Shown: one piece after another, positions 13,193-63,182 of the stretch | How positions within the stretch are numbered: the stretch's first letter is position 1 | Layout: each line of letters begins with the position of its first letter | NCBI GenBank assembly: GCA_013350335.1 | Contig: CM023541.1 | Location: 33,162,739-33,226,738, forward strand | Length of the DNA: 64,000 bases | Origin: Chimonanthus salicifolius | Lineage: Eukaryota; Streptophyta; Magnoliopsida; Laurales; Calycanthaceae | Direction of reading: 5' to 3' | Translations under genes and position numbers: made by a program | The notes under the pieces: model-generated | Told to the model about the DNA's origin: nothing | Databases searched by the model: none | What the model saw: only the letters and a program-made list of their open reading frames with translations

Positions 13193-13505
13193 CTAGGGGT
13201 GAAACTCGGGTTGGGTTTTGGTCCGAACCTGCATGACCCGACCCAAAAATCATGCAGGTCGGGTCACGAAAATCGGATCAGTGGGTCGGGCTGGGCTGAG
13301 AAGTCAGAAACCCATATTGAATTTGGGTCGGGTTGGGTTGAGAGATTTTTAAGTTAACCCGACCCGACTCGATCAAACCCAACCCGACCTGGTAAAAAGT
13401 AGGCTAAAGTAGGTTCAAAATATGGGTCGGGTCAGGTAGGGTTCCATATATTAGTAACTCAAGTTGGGTTGGGTTTTAAAAAACCCGGCCCAGCCCGATT
13501 TCCAA
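13193..13505. repeat. GGGTCGGG-rich dispersed repeat between convergent genes
   Basis: The segment opens TAGGGGTGAAACTCGGGTTGGG and is built from GGGTCGGG, GGGTTGGG and their complements (CCCGACCC, CCCAACCC), ending AAAACCCGGCCCAGCCCGATT. The mix of direct and inverted units lets the strand fold back on itself. Such elements with a TAGGGGTG-type end are common, short and non-autonomous in plant genomes. No target duplication could be fixed. It sits between the 3' ends of the DUF3527 and PPR genes and could lie in the 3' UTR of either. Confidence 0.6.
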
Positions 13506-13669
13506 TGCCATTTATGTGTTCCCGTCCCTTGCCCCCCAAAAGAACTCAATCGAAGATCACAAATTGCACTCAGTACATTTATTGTTTAATCATTTGCCAT
13601 GAGTAGAGCATTTGCATTCTTACCCTTCAAAACCATCCAAAATGAGCCATTTCAAGCAACTCAGAGGAA

Positions 13670-15301
13670 TCAGCTGTTCATTTCAATCAAACTAAATCCC
13701 GTTGTCCTCTTCACTCCCCTCTGTTCCATCAGCCGTCTGATCCAGGAAACATCATCCCAACTGCCCTTGCTTGCATAAATACTCAACAGAAGCTTATAAT
13801 ATCCTGCTTTCTTAGAACCTGATTCAACTAAATGTTCCCTAAACAAGCCACCCATCTCAGAATAGCCGTGTATCTTACATGCTCCAAAGAATGCTCCCCA
13901 TACACTGATATCTGGATCCACTGGCATCTGACAAATGAATCTAAATGACTTATCAATATATCCTGCCCGTCCAAAAAGATCAACCATGCTCACATAGTGC
14001 TCCATTTTGGGTTGGATCCCAAACTGTTTGATCATGTAATTGAAAACATCGCACCCTTCATTTACCAATCCAGTATGGCTGCAAGCTGATAACAAGAGAA
14101 GAAAACATATGTCATCTGGATAGATTCCTCTCTTCAACATTCCAAAGAAAGCCATCAATGCAGCTTCTCCATATCCATGCATGCCAAGACAATATATCAT
14201 AGAACTCCATGAATTTACAGTTCCTCTGCACATCCCGTTAAAAACCCATAAAGCTGAATACAGTTCTCCACACTTTGAATACATGTCTATCAGAAGCGTC
14301 TGCACTGATATGTCTGAGCTTAACCCGAGCTTTTCAACACAACCATGGATACTTCGGCCAATTTGGAGAACACCCAATTGAGCACAAGTTTGAAGGATGA
14401 TCAATACAGTAACTATGCTAGGTGAAATACCAGCTATCATCATCTTTCTGAAGACCTCAACCACCATTTCAAACTTCCCGTTTTGTGAATACCCACTAAT
14501 CATGGCATTCCAACACACCACATCTTTGCATTCAATGGCCATAAAAAGTCTCTCTGCCTCATCCAAAGCCCCGCATTTTGCATACATATCCATGACTGTA
14601 GTTGTTAAAGTAATATCCACTAACAAACCAGATGTTATCGCATGGGCATGAATGGACTTGCCAAGTGTGAGAGCTCTCACCCGACCACAGACGGGGAGAA
14701 TTATTTTCATACTCACTCTGTCTAATGTGAATCCTTCATTTTGCATTAAGCTACAAAGCTCCAGCAAGGTATTGGAAAACCCAATCTTTCTGTAGCAGGA
14801 GAGGATCAAATTCCAAGAAACCAAGTTCCGATCAGCCATTTCATCAAATACTTTGCGTGCAGATTGCAGGCAATAGAATTTAGAGTAGAGGTCTATAAGC
14901 GAGTTCCCGACAACGACAAAGAGGCCATATCCAGATTTGAGAATATGGGTATGAATCGATCTGCCTTCTTCTAATGTGTCAAGATCAGTGCATGCCTTGA
15001 TTGCACAAGGGAAAGTGAAGTTGTTGGGTTTCATGTTGGAGATTCGAAGTAGATGGTAGATGTAAAGGATTTTATCAGAAGACCCATTGTTTGACAATTC
15101 TTTTATTGTAGAATTCACAGATGTGATGTTGGTTTTGAAGTGAATTCTGAATAGAGACTGGGCAGTCGAGATTTCTCCATTAACATAGTAGGAGAGAAGC
15201 AGAAGTTGAGGAGTAGATGAGAATGAAGGGGAAGAAAGACGTGGAAACCTGTGAGAGTAATTGAAGGGCAATGTAAGTTTGGAATTTTTTAATTTCAACA
15301 T
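13670..15301 (-). CDS. PLS-class pentatricopeptide repeat protein with short E domain
   Basis: An intronless frame of 543 residues, as is usual for plant PPR genes. From about residue 60 it carries repeated PPR units of the P, L and S types, with the hallmark phrases NSLIDLYSKF, NLVSWNLILSCYRK, TTVMDMYAKCGALDEAERLF, DVVCWNAMISGYSQNGKF and LIDMYSKCGELYSALWVF. The last 81 residues (DPDISVWGAFFGACKIHG to TGFSLIEMNS) form an E motif. The protein stops where longer relatives go on to E+ or DYW domains, so it has no deaminase domain of its own. The N terminus is basic and Ser-rich (LKLKNSKLTLPFNYSHRFPR), consistent with an organelle transit peptide. Family members bind RNA in mitochondria or plastids and act in editing, splicing or processing. 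The target RNA cannot be read without careful alignment of the repeat code positions. Confidence 0.9.
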   Translation of the reverse strand: MLKLKNSKLTLPFNYSHRFPRLSSPSFSSTPQLLLLSYYVNGEISTAQSLFRIHFKTNITSVNSTIKELSNNGSSDKILYIYHLLRISNMKPNNFTFPCAIKACTDLDTLEEGRSIHTHILKSGYGLFVVVGNSLIDLYSKFYCLQSARKVFDEMADRNLVSWNLILSCYRKIGFSNTLLELCSLMQNEGFTLDRVSMKIILPVCGRVRALTLGKSIHAHAITSGLLVDITLTTTVMDMYAKCGALDEAERLFMAIECKDVVCWNAMISGYSQNGKFEMVVEVFRKMMIAGISPSIVTVLIILQTCAQLGVLQIGRSIHGCVEKLGLSSDISVQTLLIDMYSKCGELYSALWVFNGMCRGTVNSWSSMIYCLGMHGYGEAALMAFFGMLKRGIYPDDICFLLLLSACSHTGLVNEGCDVFNYMIKQFGIQPKMEHYVSMVDLFGRAGYIDKSFRFICQMPVDPDISVWGAFFGACKIHGYSEMGGLFREHLVESGSKKAGYYKLLLSIYASKGSWDDVSWIRRLMEQRGVKRTTGFSLIEMNS

Positions 15302-17169
15302 AGAAGAAATAACTAATAACGAAAATCTGAATTGTGTACTGTTTTATCTCGAAAATGCGAGCCTCACAGCCCATTTCGACTATATTTTAAACGGTAAGGC
15401 TAAACCCTAAACAACGGCAGACTTCTCTTTTTTCAATTTCCCTATTACTCCCTTTTATTTTCTCATTTAAAATATTTATATTTTTTAAGAAATTCTCTGT
15501 ATAAAACTAGTGATTTCATCCATTCTTAAGACACTTTATATTACTCCAATATGAATAGAATAATTATTTTAAGACAATCCCAAAATTCATATAAAATAAC
15601 TAAATTAGACAGAGAGAGAATTTCTAATTTCCAACAGAATAACATAAGCCAACGTGCTTTTATGTAACAGGAAAAAAAAATGGCTTGTGTATTGTATTGA
15701 CCGATAAAGCTGCATTAGTGATACAATATACTAGGGCTATACATGGTCGATGTGCAATATCTTTTTTTAATTTTTATTCTTTTTAGAAAAATCAGAAAAA
15801 TTATAAAAAAAGAGATAAATGAAAAACTTAATATGAAGATATATTCGTTAAAAATAATATTTTTAAGTATATCTTAAATAATTAAAAAATATTTAAAAAA
15901 ATCAATACAACAAAATACGTGATATGAAATTCATCTCTAAAGTGTTAAAATAAGTAATATTTTAAAGACCAAAATTCTTGCAAGTCCCAAATGTCTTAAA
16001 ACCATATACAATTAAAAAATAGTTTAAACTATTAAATTTATAAATTTTAAAACATTTTCTATTGATGTAATTGACTTGATTTTTGGTTGGTTCTTCATTT
16101 AATTAATTTTTTTTTTAAATGAAAGAAATTTTTCATGAGGACCATGTCTTTTAAACATGACAAAATTTTACATAATGAAAATAATTTGAAACAATCATTG
16201 TTTGAAGTCTTGAAATTCATAACTGAATTAAACCAATTTATGTGATTTTTATTCAACTCAGTATTCATACATAAACTCTTTTTTATCAAAGTTTAAAGAT
16301 ATAAATTATAGACGAACACTAACAGCAAGGTCATGATAATTTTGTATTGCCCCATATGCTATTACGGGCTACAAAAATTTAGTGCAAACCCCGAAAGATG
16401 ATGAAATGAAGAAAAATGACGAGACACAACAAATGTCTATGGTGATTTACATGTGACTTTAGAGAAATAAACGAAGTAGCCATGAAAAACAAAGTACCAC
16501 TTAAGAACACAAAGTATGAAAATGGACAGTCATTTCAACTCCAGTGGTCTTCTCTTAGGGCTGTCTCTGACTTTAGGTCAACTACGCCGCCGCCTAGGGC
16601 CTCCAATGTGACCAATGGACTGACACTACTCTCAGGAGGTAAGATCCCACCAATGCACTGCGCTAGAACCCTTGAAATTTCAGAGCCAGTACTATCTTCT
16701 CTTTGATCAAACAAAGATCAAACTAATGCGAAAATGCATATATCTTAATACATGAGCTATATAGTATGAAGGTGAAAAAGAAAAGACAAAAACTGCATAA
16801 AAGTCCAAGCCTGATTCTATTATCATCAAACAAGAAGATCATAGAGATCAAAATAGAGTTACAAATGATAGAAGAAGAAGAAAGCCATGAGCCAGACGAA
16901 AGGTGATATCCTCTACCAATGAGAAAAAAAGCTTTGTTTTTATAATCAATCAGATAAAAAAATTCATAGATATATTGCCAAGTGTAAAAGATGAGTAAAT
17001 TACTGCCAAGTGTCTTCTTCTAAGTGGAAGATTATTAGAGTTGACTTCTCTAATCAGCATCGCTAAGTGAGGGATTTTATTTTGATTTATTTTGTACTTA
17101 TATATTTTCTTTCTTAGTCATTTATTCCTTTCTTTTATCTTCTTTCCATTTCCATCTCTTCTATTATTT
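15302..17169. other. Intergenic, upstream of the PPR gene
   Basis: Contains the presumed PPR promoter on the minus strand just above 15302. The rest is AT-rich, with no supported gene. The 74-codon frame at 16482-16706 has a GC-richer core (16555-16700) but no recognisable domain. Confidence 0.5.
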
Positions 17170-17710
17170 CTCAATTGATACAATGCGAATTGAGTCTCTC
17201 CTCAATTCTGTTGTGCCAATCATCCACACAAAATCAATCACAAATCAAGACGCTCAATCACACAAGAAGACGACACGGATTTTACGTAGTTCGGCAACAT
17301 TGCCTACGTCCACGGGGTGTGGAAAGAGAGAGAACATATCAAATCTTTTATCTAATTTTACATGGTATCAACCAAGCACGAAGATTTTCAAGAGCCTTTA
17401 AGAAGCCGTTGGAGTTTGTTACAACTCCCTTGCATGAACTTTTAATGAAAAGATGTCAATCTGAAATTATTTTTGGTATACTTGAAATGAAAGTAGTGGT
17501 TGAATAAGGAAAAGAGAGTTCAAGTAGAACTATTTTCTCTGAGTTTCTTAATACAATTAGGACTTGTCTTCTTTTCTTTAAATGCTCAGCCGTTGTAATT
17601 AGTAAATACAATTCAATAATATCTCTCTCTTTTCCCATGGTTTTTTTCTTTTTAAAATTTTCCATGTAAATATTGTGTTATGATGTTTTATATTATGTGT
17701 TTCTACAGTA
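17170..17710 (+). repeat. LTR-retrotransposon-like fragment
   Basis: Contains GATTTTACGTAGTTCGGCAA followed by CATTGCCTACGTCCACGGGG, a phrase I recognise as recurrent in plant LTR-retrotransposon sequence. No paired LTR, primer site or protein domain is seen here, so this is at best a fragment. Limits are approximate. Confidence 0.4.
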
Positions 17711-18239
17711 GTTGATCAAAAGAGCTCTCTGCAATTGACTCTTCATTGAGACAACTTCCACCACCATGAAGCTATCCTCAAGACAAACCTTCCATTTAAG
17801 AACTTGACCACTTCAATTCTTACTCTATCCATAATAACCAATACTTCGCTTTACAAGTCACCTTCAAGTTTATATTTCAAGGTTTCAAATACTTAACAAT
17901 TCATGCATAAAAGCCTCCCTTTCAAACAATGGTTGAAGGGCGCAAATAAGAGCTTGAGAAGTTGTTGTTAGGCGAAAAGGAAATTTGAGAACTTCAATTA
18001 AGCTCTTGCATTTGGCACGCAAGGCTTGTTTGCATGTGCACTGTTCATCTTCTTTCCGTGTCAAAACCAGAGAGAAACCTAGTTTTCACCATCAAACCCC
18101 TTTTTTCAAAAATCTCCTTCAATTTTCTTAAATTTTCAAATTTTGATTAAAAAATGTCTTCAAAAAACAATTCTTCATTTAGAGAAGATAATATTAGAGA
18201 TGAGAAGCACCGTATTATTTTCAAGATAATTCTATGTGA

Positions 18240-18620
18240 TCAGTCTTCTTCTTAAATTGGATGATCTTTGACACTGCACATACAAGCCTAGAGAAAGGTT
18301 TGATGAGTATCTGCTCAGATATAAAGATTTAGCAGCAAAGATGATGATCAAAGGTTTGATGAGTTGTTAATCTTCCAACTCCCAAACTCTGTAGTTATCC
18401 TGCGCATGATTAATTCTAGCAATGCCCAATGGAGATACAAGGCTCATATCAGCTCCAAACTTTTTTGGTGTTTTGTTTGGCCCCGGCTGTAGGCATTTGA
18501 GTCTGTCCTTGTTCTTTTCTTTCATGTCTTGCCCTCGTTTGAGTATGCTTGTAATTTTTTAGGAATGTTTTTTCTCTTTTTTTGAATAATACTTGCCTTT
18601 AATTCTTTAAAAAAAAAATA
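18240..18620 (+). mobile_element. LINE 3'-end fragment
   Basis: The segment ends in a T-rich stretch (TTTTTCTCTTTTTTTGAATAATACTTGCC) followed by TTCTTTAAAAAAAAAATA, the same architecture as the 3' ends of the L1-type LINEs later in the window (T-rich trailer, AATAA/AATGAAG motif, oligo(A)). No reverse-transcriptase block survives upstream, so it is a 5'-truncated or decayed copy. Confidence 0.4.
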
Positions 18621-19728
18621 TAAAAGGGAAGTAAGTTCTTAACGTATCCGACACAGTCCATAAGAATCATCCTTGATCTACAGTCTTCTGATGTAGTCTA
18701 AGCTAGTGTTGTGAACACTTTTTAGACCACTCACACAATTCGAAAACTTGATCAGTGTCAATCGAATGTACTCCAACCTAAAATTAATGCTTACATGCAA
18801 CTTTAAGCAAAAAGTAATTTTAAAAAATTAGTTTCTGCTTGTTGAATTAAAATAAAAATTACAATTCCAAAATTAAATGCAATATAACTTAACAATCCAA
18901 TTGAACTAAGTATGAAAATACAAGATAAACTTTATTTTAATTCAACAAAATTACAAAGGAAACTAGTCTCAATTGGCAACTCACTTGCATAAACTTGACT
19001 CTCCCGCACTTGGAAACTCAATTTGAATCCAAATCTTCTAACTTGATGCTCCAAAATCCAATCCCCAATTGCTTGCTTACGACCTCATTTTATAAGTAGA
19101 GAAATTTCATCTTAATTGTTTGATCTTAATGGTCAAAGTCATTATATTTTTTTTAAAAAAAAATTTTAAGGGTGTTTCAAGATTTTAACTATTAAGATCA
19201 AGTGACTGAAAACTAAGTTTGAATTGCAGTTTAATTCATTCGCATCTTATCAAGCCTAATCTCTATCTATATACCTATATTTTTAATATTATTTACAAAA
19301 ACAAAAAAATCACGTGTGACTGCTTGCACATAATTTGAACTTACAAAAGAAAGCAACAATATCTAGAGAGCTAAAGTGTTTGCAAAGCAATGGTGTATGT
19401 GTACCATTGTTGATTTTTTTATTATAAATTTTCACACACATTTTTAAATACAAGTTCGAAGGTAAAAAAATATCTAAGTCGACATGGAAATATTAGACCT
19501 AAGAGTCCGTGCAAAGAGAGAGTCTATTAGCTTGCAAATGTACCTATATCCACCATTGATTCAATCTTAGATAAGAGTTAAAAGTCTTGATGAGATATCC
19601 ACCGTAGGTTACAAAAATTAGAATTATCTTAAATTACAACTCAAGTATCTTTATGAATTATGATCACTAAACATATCTTTTTCAGGTTCTTTTTTAGTAG
19701 CCCATCTTAAATGAGTGTATACGTGTTA
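18621..19728. other. Intergenic, no gene seen
   Basis: AT-rich DNA without coding potential or a repeat I can classify. A short CACGTG-like CACGTGTGAC motif occurs near 19311. Confidence 0.4.
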
Positions 19729-20346
19729 CAAGTAAAACATCGATAAATAAATGTTCGATAAATTAATAACTTCGCTTAAATAATAAAATCTTCTTGTCTC
19801 AACTCGGACTTGTGTACTAAATTAATAACTTCACTGACTGCACAAGATAATAATTTTTTAGAAATCCTTAAAGGCCCAACGAAATATAAACTAATAATTG
19901 ATGAAGTAGATAAAAAATAGCAAACAAAAATTCATAATACAGTATTGAATAACTTTTTACATGACAACTTCTATTTTCTCAATTCAACTCTTTCTCAAAA
20001 TATGCATCTTAAGTTATCTGCCTTTTCTTTGTATCTAAACTGAACTCAACCTCATCTTTAATTTTTTGCAATGTATACACCACCTTTGGTATATTTTTTC
20101 ATACTGTAACGAGTAGTTATTTAAAGTTAATACTGTTTTTTTGGAGAAACAGTCGGTAAAACACAAATGTCATCTCTTCCTTTTTAGAGTCTCTTTGGCT
20201 TCTATATATTAACTTTTGACTATATCCATTGTTTTTTGGATTTATAAGCTATACATGTACAAGTAGTAGTATCGATAAATCACTAACCCCGCTAAGATAA
20301 TAATTTTTCGTGGTTCCAAGAGTATTATTTTGTGGGAGTTTTACTA
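19729..20346 (-). mobile_element. Emigrant/pogo-like element, copy 1
   Basis: 618 bp between TA dinucleotides (19727-19728 and 20347-20348), the target duplication of Tc1/mariner/pogo elements. The right end on the minus strand reads TAGTAAAACT and then AAAATAATACTC, and the left end CAAGTAAAACATCGATAAATAAA; both match the CAGTAAAACCTCTATAAATTAATA inverted repeat of the Emigrant/Lemi1 family. The body is an inverted, diverged copy of the element at 30271-30900. On the minus strand it holds the relic ALQKIKDEVEFSLDTKKRQ of a transposase C terminus, here broken by a stop where copy 2 still reads through. Confidence 0.8.
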
Positions 20347-20763
20347 TATACAATTATATGCATACAATTCAGTAATACATGTGTAAATCACCTATTAAAC
20401 CTTAGTTTAATAAAACTTTTAATAATATTTCTTTTAAAATAAGGATACCATGTATAATTCATAACTTCATGTATTATACGTAAATCGACCAATTATGGTT
20501 AAGACAACAATTTTTAATTGATATTTCAAAAGAAAAAAAAATTCAAATTCTGACTAAAATTTATAATTGAGATCACGAGTCATCGTGACTAAAGTTAGAT
20601 AAAAAATTCAAAATATCAACAAACTAAAATTGATTTTTTTTTTTCATGTTTCAAATTAATTTAGACTAGTTTTCAAAATTCTATTATTCTCGACAGTTGA
20701 ATCTTTGTTCAATCCTTACTTTTATGAGATATTATTATTTGTTTGTCTTTCAAAATTTGAAAG

Positions 20764-20884
20764 GGTCCGATATCGGCCGATATGTCGATATCTCAGCCGA
20801 TATCACAATATCCACGATATTGGCCGTCTTTTTTTTTAAAAAAAAGAGAGAAAAATATTGGCTGATACCGAATTTTAAACCCCT
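20764..20884 (+). repeat. Short dispersed repeat, copy 2 (CGATATCGG family)
   Basis: Begins GGTCCGATATCGGCCGATAT, has a run of nested CCGATATC palindromes, an A-rich AAAAAAAGAGAGAAAAATATTG tract and ends CCGAATTTTAAACCC. The same block order occurs at 3862-4001. Copy 2 keeps more of the palindromic blocks and looks closer to the family sequence. Confidence 0.55.
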
Positions 20885-21520
20885 ATTTCAAAGTTCAAAT
20901 CTTTAAAATCTCAATTTAATATATTAAGGAGATTGACCTTTAATAATTTTAAAAGATTCGCTGACTTATTGTAATGAAGTTTTGAACTATTTTATTAGTT
21001 GTAAGTGTAATTAATATAAATAATTTTTTTTATTAAAACATTTTATTTTGTATTTAAAATTTTATAGTTATTCTATATTATATTTTAATTGCTATATTAT
21101 TGAATTAATTAACACTTTGATGTACAACTAAATTTTTAAAAAACTTAATACACATGTGCCGATTTTAAAATCCCACCTGCAGAAGTGATCCATCCGCTGA
21201 ATCACTTTTATCGGAGAGAATCCCTAGCGAATTTTCGCCCAAGCCAAAATCGCCTCCTCGTGAATAGACGAAAAAGTCGGACAACAAATGCCCAAATCGC
21301 TTCTAAATCCCCACCCGAGCCTCGGCCGCCAGCATCTGAGCCGATTCCCCAAAACCCTAACCCTAACTCTAGAAACCAACCAAAGAACTCACTTTTTTCC
21401 TTGTTTTTTGAAAAAGACCACCCAAATCACACCATCTTTCACTTCTCTCGTTTAATTTCTTCCCTAAATCCTTCCATCCATTCATTCCGGTGCTTTCGCC
21501 AGTAATCAGGTGGCTGCTCA
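20885..21520 (+). promoter_or_regulatory. Promoter and 5' UTR region of the KDM5 gene
   Basis: An AT-rich stretch up to about 21165 gives way abruptly to GC-richer sequence from about 21175, with CCTAACCCTAACTCTAG at 21355-21371. This is consistent with a transcription start near 21150-21200 and a 5' leader of roughly 300 bp. No strong TATA box is evident just upstream. In the frame of the start codon a TAA stop lies at 21503-21505, so the leader cannot extend the protein. The telobox-like CCCTAACCCTAA motif is common in plant promoters of growth genes. Confidence 0.5.
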
Positions 21521-60434
<38,914 letters not shown>

Positions 60435-60516
60435 GTAATGAACTCCACTTGTTATACATGTTACTTTGTGATTTTGCTTTCTTTCTGCAATTTTTTCGTT
60501 TTTTTTCCTCTCCTTT

Positions 60517-60765
60517 TTGGACTGACTAATCAAATGTTGTGTGAGCATTATCTTTAAAAAATAATTTGCTACATGAGTACTGAGTTGACTTAGATTATTT
60601 GGATACCTGTATGAGTTGACATATTGTGGGGTTTTTGGGAAAACTGACTAGTCAAATGTTGCGCGAGCATTATCTTCAAAAAATAATATGCTGCATGAGT
60701 ACCGAGTTAACTTACATTATTGGTATACTTGTGTGAGTTGACAGATGAAGGTTTGAAACTGAAAT
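60517..60765 (+). repeat. Direct duplication just after exon 20
   Basis: ACTGACTAATCAAATGTTGT and on through GAGTTGACTTA (60520-60595) recurs from about 60643 with few changes (GTCAAATGTTGCGCGAGC, GAGTACCGAGTTAACTTA). The period is about 123-125 bp. Confidence 0.75.
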
Positions 60766-60844
60766 CCATGATTCGATTTCTTTTTCTTTTGGTCTAGTCA
60801 ACATTATTTATTCACCAAGTCTTAATTAAGTCTAATGTTTAGAC

Positions 60845-62913
60845 TGTTGAGATATATTTAGCAGTTTCTTTAATTTATCAGTTACTATTATTGTATTTTC
60901 CAATTTAGTCTTTTCCTTAATTGGTGTTTACCAATATTGTACTTACCAACTTTAGGGTTTTCCTCTTTTTATTTTTCTTCCATATTTGTATTCCTTTTTC
61001 TCTATAAATATAAATGATAGGGTCTCTCCTTGATTAAGGAAGACACACCATATCTTATTATTAGTGTCTTATTCAACATGGTATTAGCCAAATTTCGTTC
61101 CTAAGTGTGCCTTAAAGCACGCTTTTGTTCTCTCCCTCTGCCGGAGGAGATACTCGGCAGAGGGAGGGATCCCGATCAACACTTGAACTCATGTTTGTTG
61201 TTTGCTTTTGTCTGAAGGCGTCAGCCGCACTTCAGGCACTGTTCCCTTCAAACGGCTTCCAAACTTTGCATTGCCGCTTGCTGTTGGAACTCACCCATAT
61301 CTAATCTGAGAAGGCAACAACCTGATTTGAACAAGAGTCCTCTCTCGTCAGTTGCTGCAGGTTACAAAAGTAGAGCCCCTTCTCGTTTCAGATTTGCACG
61401 ATCCCAGATCTGAAGAGATCTAGGTTGCCTTTACCCCCTTGCTTCCTCCGATTGCTGCGGCTGCTTGTTGATGCTACCGCTGGGCTGCTGTTAGCCCCCT
61501 TGTTCCAATCAAATCTAATTGGTGCTTAATTGCAGCGCCTTTTTCGACTTTGTCTTTCAGATCTGTTTTCTCCACAGTTTCTATTAGCAGAACTCAGCCC
61601 ACAGTTTCTGCCCAGCAGCCCAGCTGAGAAGATCCCTGCTTTCCTTTGTTTTGCTGCCATTCCTTGCTGTTTGTTCTGAATCTGCTTCTACAACCCAGAT
61701 TTTACAAGCCGCCACCTCTTCTTCGCTGACGGGAACTGTTCTGCTCTCAGATCTCTTCTTCGCTAGTGCATCGCTGCCTGTCACTGCGTCGCCTTTACCT
61801 TGCTCCGCTGCTTGTTGCCTCCTGCAGTTTCTTGCAGATCTGGTTCGTTTTCTTCTCCGTCACCGGCTTCTAAGCCCAATCTGCTGCGCCCAATCTGAGT
61901 TGCAACGAACCTTCTGCACTTGGGGTTTGTACCACCCTTCGCCCCTACCTCTGTATTGCATCTACAAAGCTTTCTCCTCGGTTTTTGCTTCGTGGGGTCT
62001 ACTTTTGGTTGTCTTCTTCTCAGATCTACTGCAGAACCTTCAGGCTTCGGTCTGTTTTGGCCCTCTATCTTGCATCTGCGTGGATTTTGCTCCATAACGT
62101 GGGACCCACTGTTGCAGTTTTTCTCCAGATCTTTGTATGAATAAATAAAATCCTCATTCCCTTCCATTTGTTTGTCGAACGATCCACCATTTGGCTCCCA
62201 GATCTGATTCTCCAGCCTGTAGACCTCTCCTTTCAGAGATTTTTTCCCCCTACATTTTGTTGGTGGTTCATAGGGACATCTTTGTTTGATCCCTTAAATC
62301 TGTAGTCTTTCTTTAGATTTGAACCTATAATCCCACAACTCTACCATCTTTTTGGCCTTACATCACATCTGTATGATGCAATTTTGAGTTTGAATGCCAG
62401 TGGAACCCTCTGAGACCTATTCTATGGTCTTGTTGAATGGAGGTTTATGTTTTTCTCCGTTTTACTATTATACTGCCCATGTTAATGTTCCTCACCGGAC
62501 TTCGGCTTCTTCTTCGGATTAGTTTTTCTATGTGGCAAACTTCTGTAGCGGATTTTTATGCCTTTTATGCCTACTAGCGGTTCTTCCCTTTGCAGCTAGT
62601 ACTTTTTGGGATCAGATCCGGCCACTGGAACATTTTCAGCCGGCGGGATCCCTCATTTTCCCTACCGTTCTTTGGAGACCTATACATCTGTACGGTGGAG
62701 TTGCAGTCTTGCTGTTTCCAGCACTGAGTTTCCATTGTTCTTTCTCCAGTATTTGTTTCGGTACATGCTGCTGCGGGACGTCAACTGGTTCTAGGCTTCG
62801 ACTAGGCTCTGTTTTTTGAGATTCTTGTTGATTTACTTTCACTCCAATCAGATGGTATCATCATTGGATCATCAAATTCAATATGTTCAACCTCAAGTGG
62901 GACCCACTTGAGC

Positions 62914-62947
<34 letters not shown>

Positions 62948-63177
62948 GAGATATATTTAGCAGTTTGTTTAATTTATCAGTTACTATTATTGTATTTTCC
63001 AATTTAGTCTTTTCCTTGATTGGTGCTTACCAATATTGTACTTACTAACTTTAGGGTTTTCCTCTTTTAGTTTATCTTGCATATTTGTATTCCCTTTTTT
63101 CTATAAATATAAATGATAGGGTCTCTTCTTGATTAATGAAGACACACCATATCTTATTATTAGTGTCTTATTCAACA
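60845..63177 (+). mobile_element. Non-autonomous copia-like LTR retrotransposon (2333 bp)
   Basis: Two direct 234-bp LTRs at 60845-61078 and 62944-63177 start T/GGTTGAGATATATTTAG and end CTTATTCAACA. They differ at about 13 positions by eye (about 94% identity). A perfect 5-bp target duplication TAGAC lies at 60840-60844 and 63178-63182. Right after the 5' LTR, TGGTATTAGCC (61079-61089) resembles the initiator-Met tRNA primer site TGGTATCAGAGC. A polypurine tract (GAGCTTG then poly-G) precedes the 3' LTR. The 1865-bp interior is GC-richer, with no gag, protease, integrase or RT motif on either strand. It therefore resembles LARD- or large-TRIM-type elements that rely on a copia partner. It lies in KDM5 intron 20. 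Confidence 0.9.
62916..62945 (+). repeat. G30 homopolymer at the polypurine tract
   Basis: Thirty consecutive G where copia-type elements usually have a short purine tract (GAGGGGGAGTG-like) before the 3' LTR. The run includes the first two positions of the 3' LTR, whose expected TG reads GG. It may be a real expansion or a sequencing/assembly artefact. Confidence 0.85.
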
Positions 63178-63182
63178 TAGAC

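Noticed and set aside
17175..17507. 110-codon frame that might be a small gene
   Set aside because: It overlaps a phrase typical of plant LTR retrotransposons and another frame of equal quality; no domain.
61651..62167. Frames of 148 and 128 codons on opposite strands
   Set aside because: Both lie inside the non-autonomous LTR element, overlap each other, and show only low-complexity composition with no gag-pol motif.
62802..63002. Minus-strand frame with a proline run
   Set aside because: The proline run is only the translation of the G30 homopolymer.
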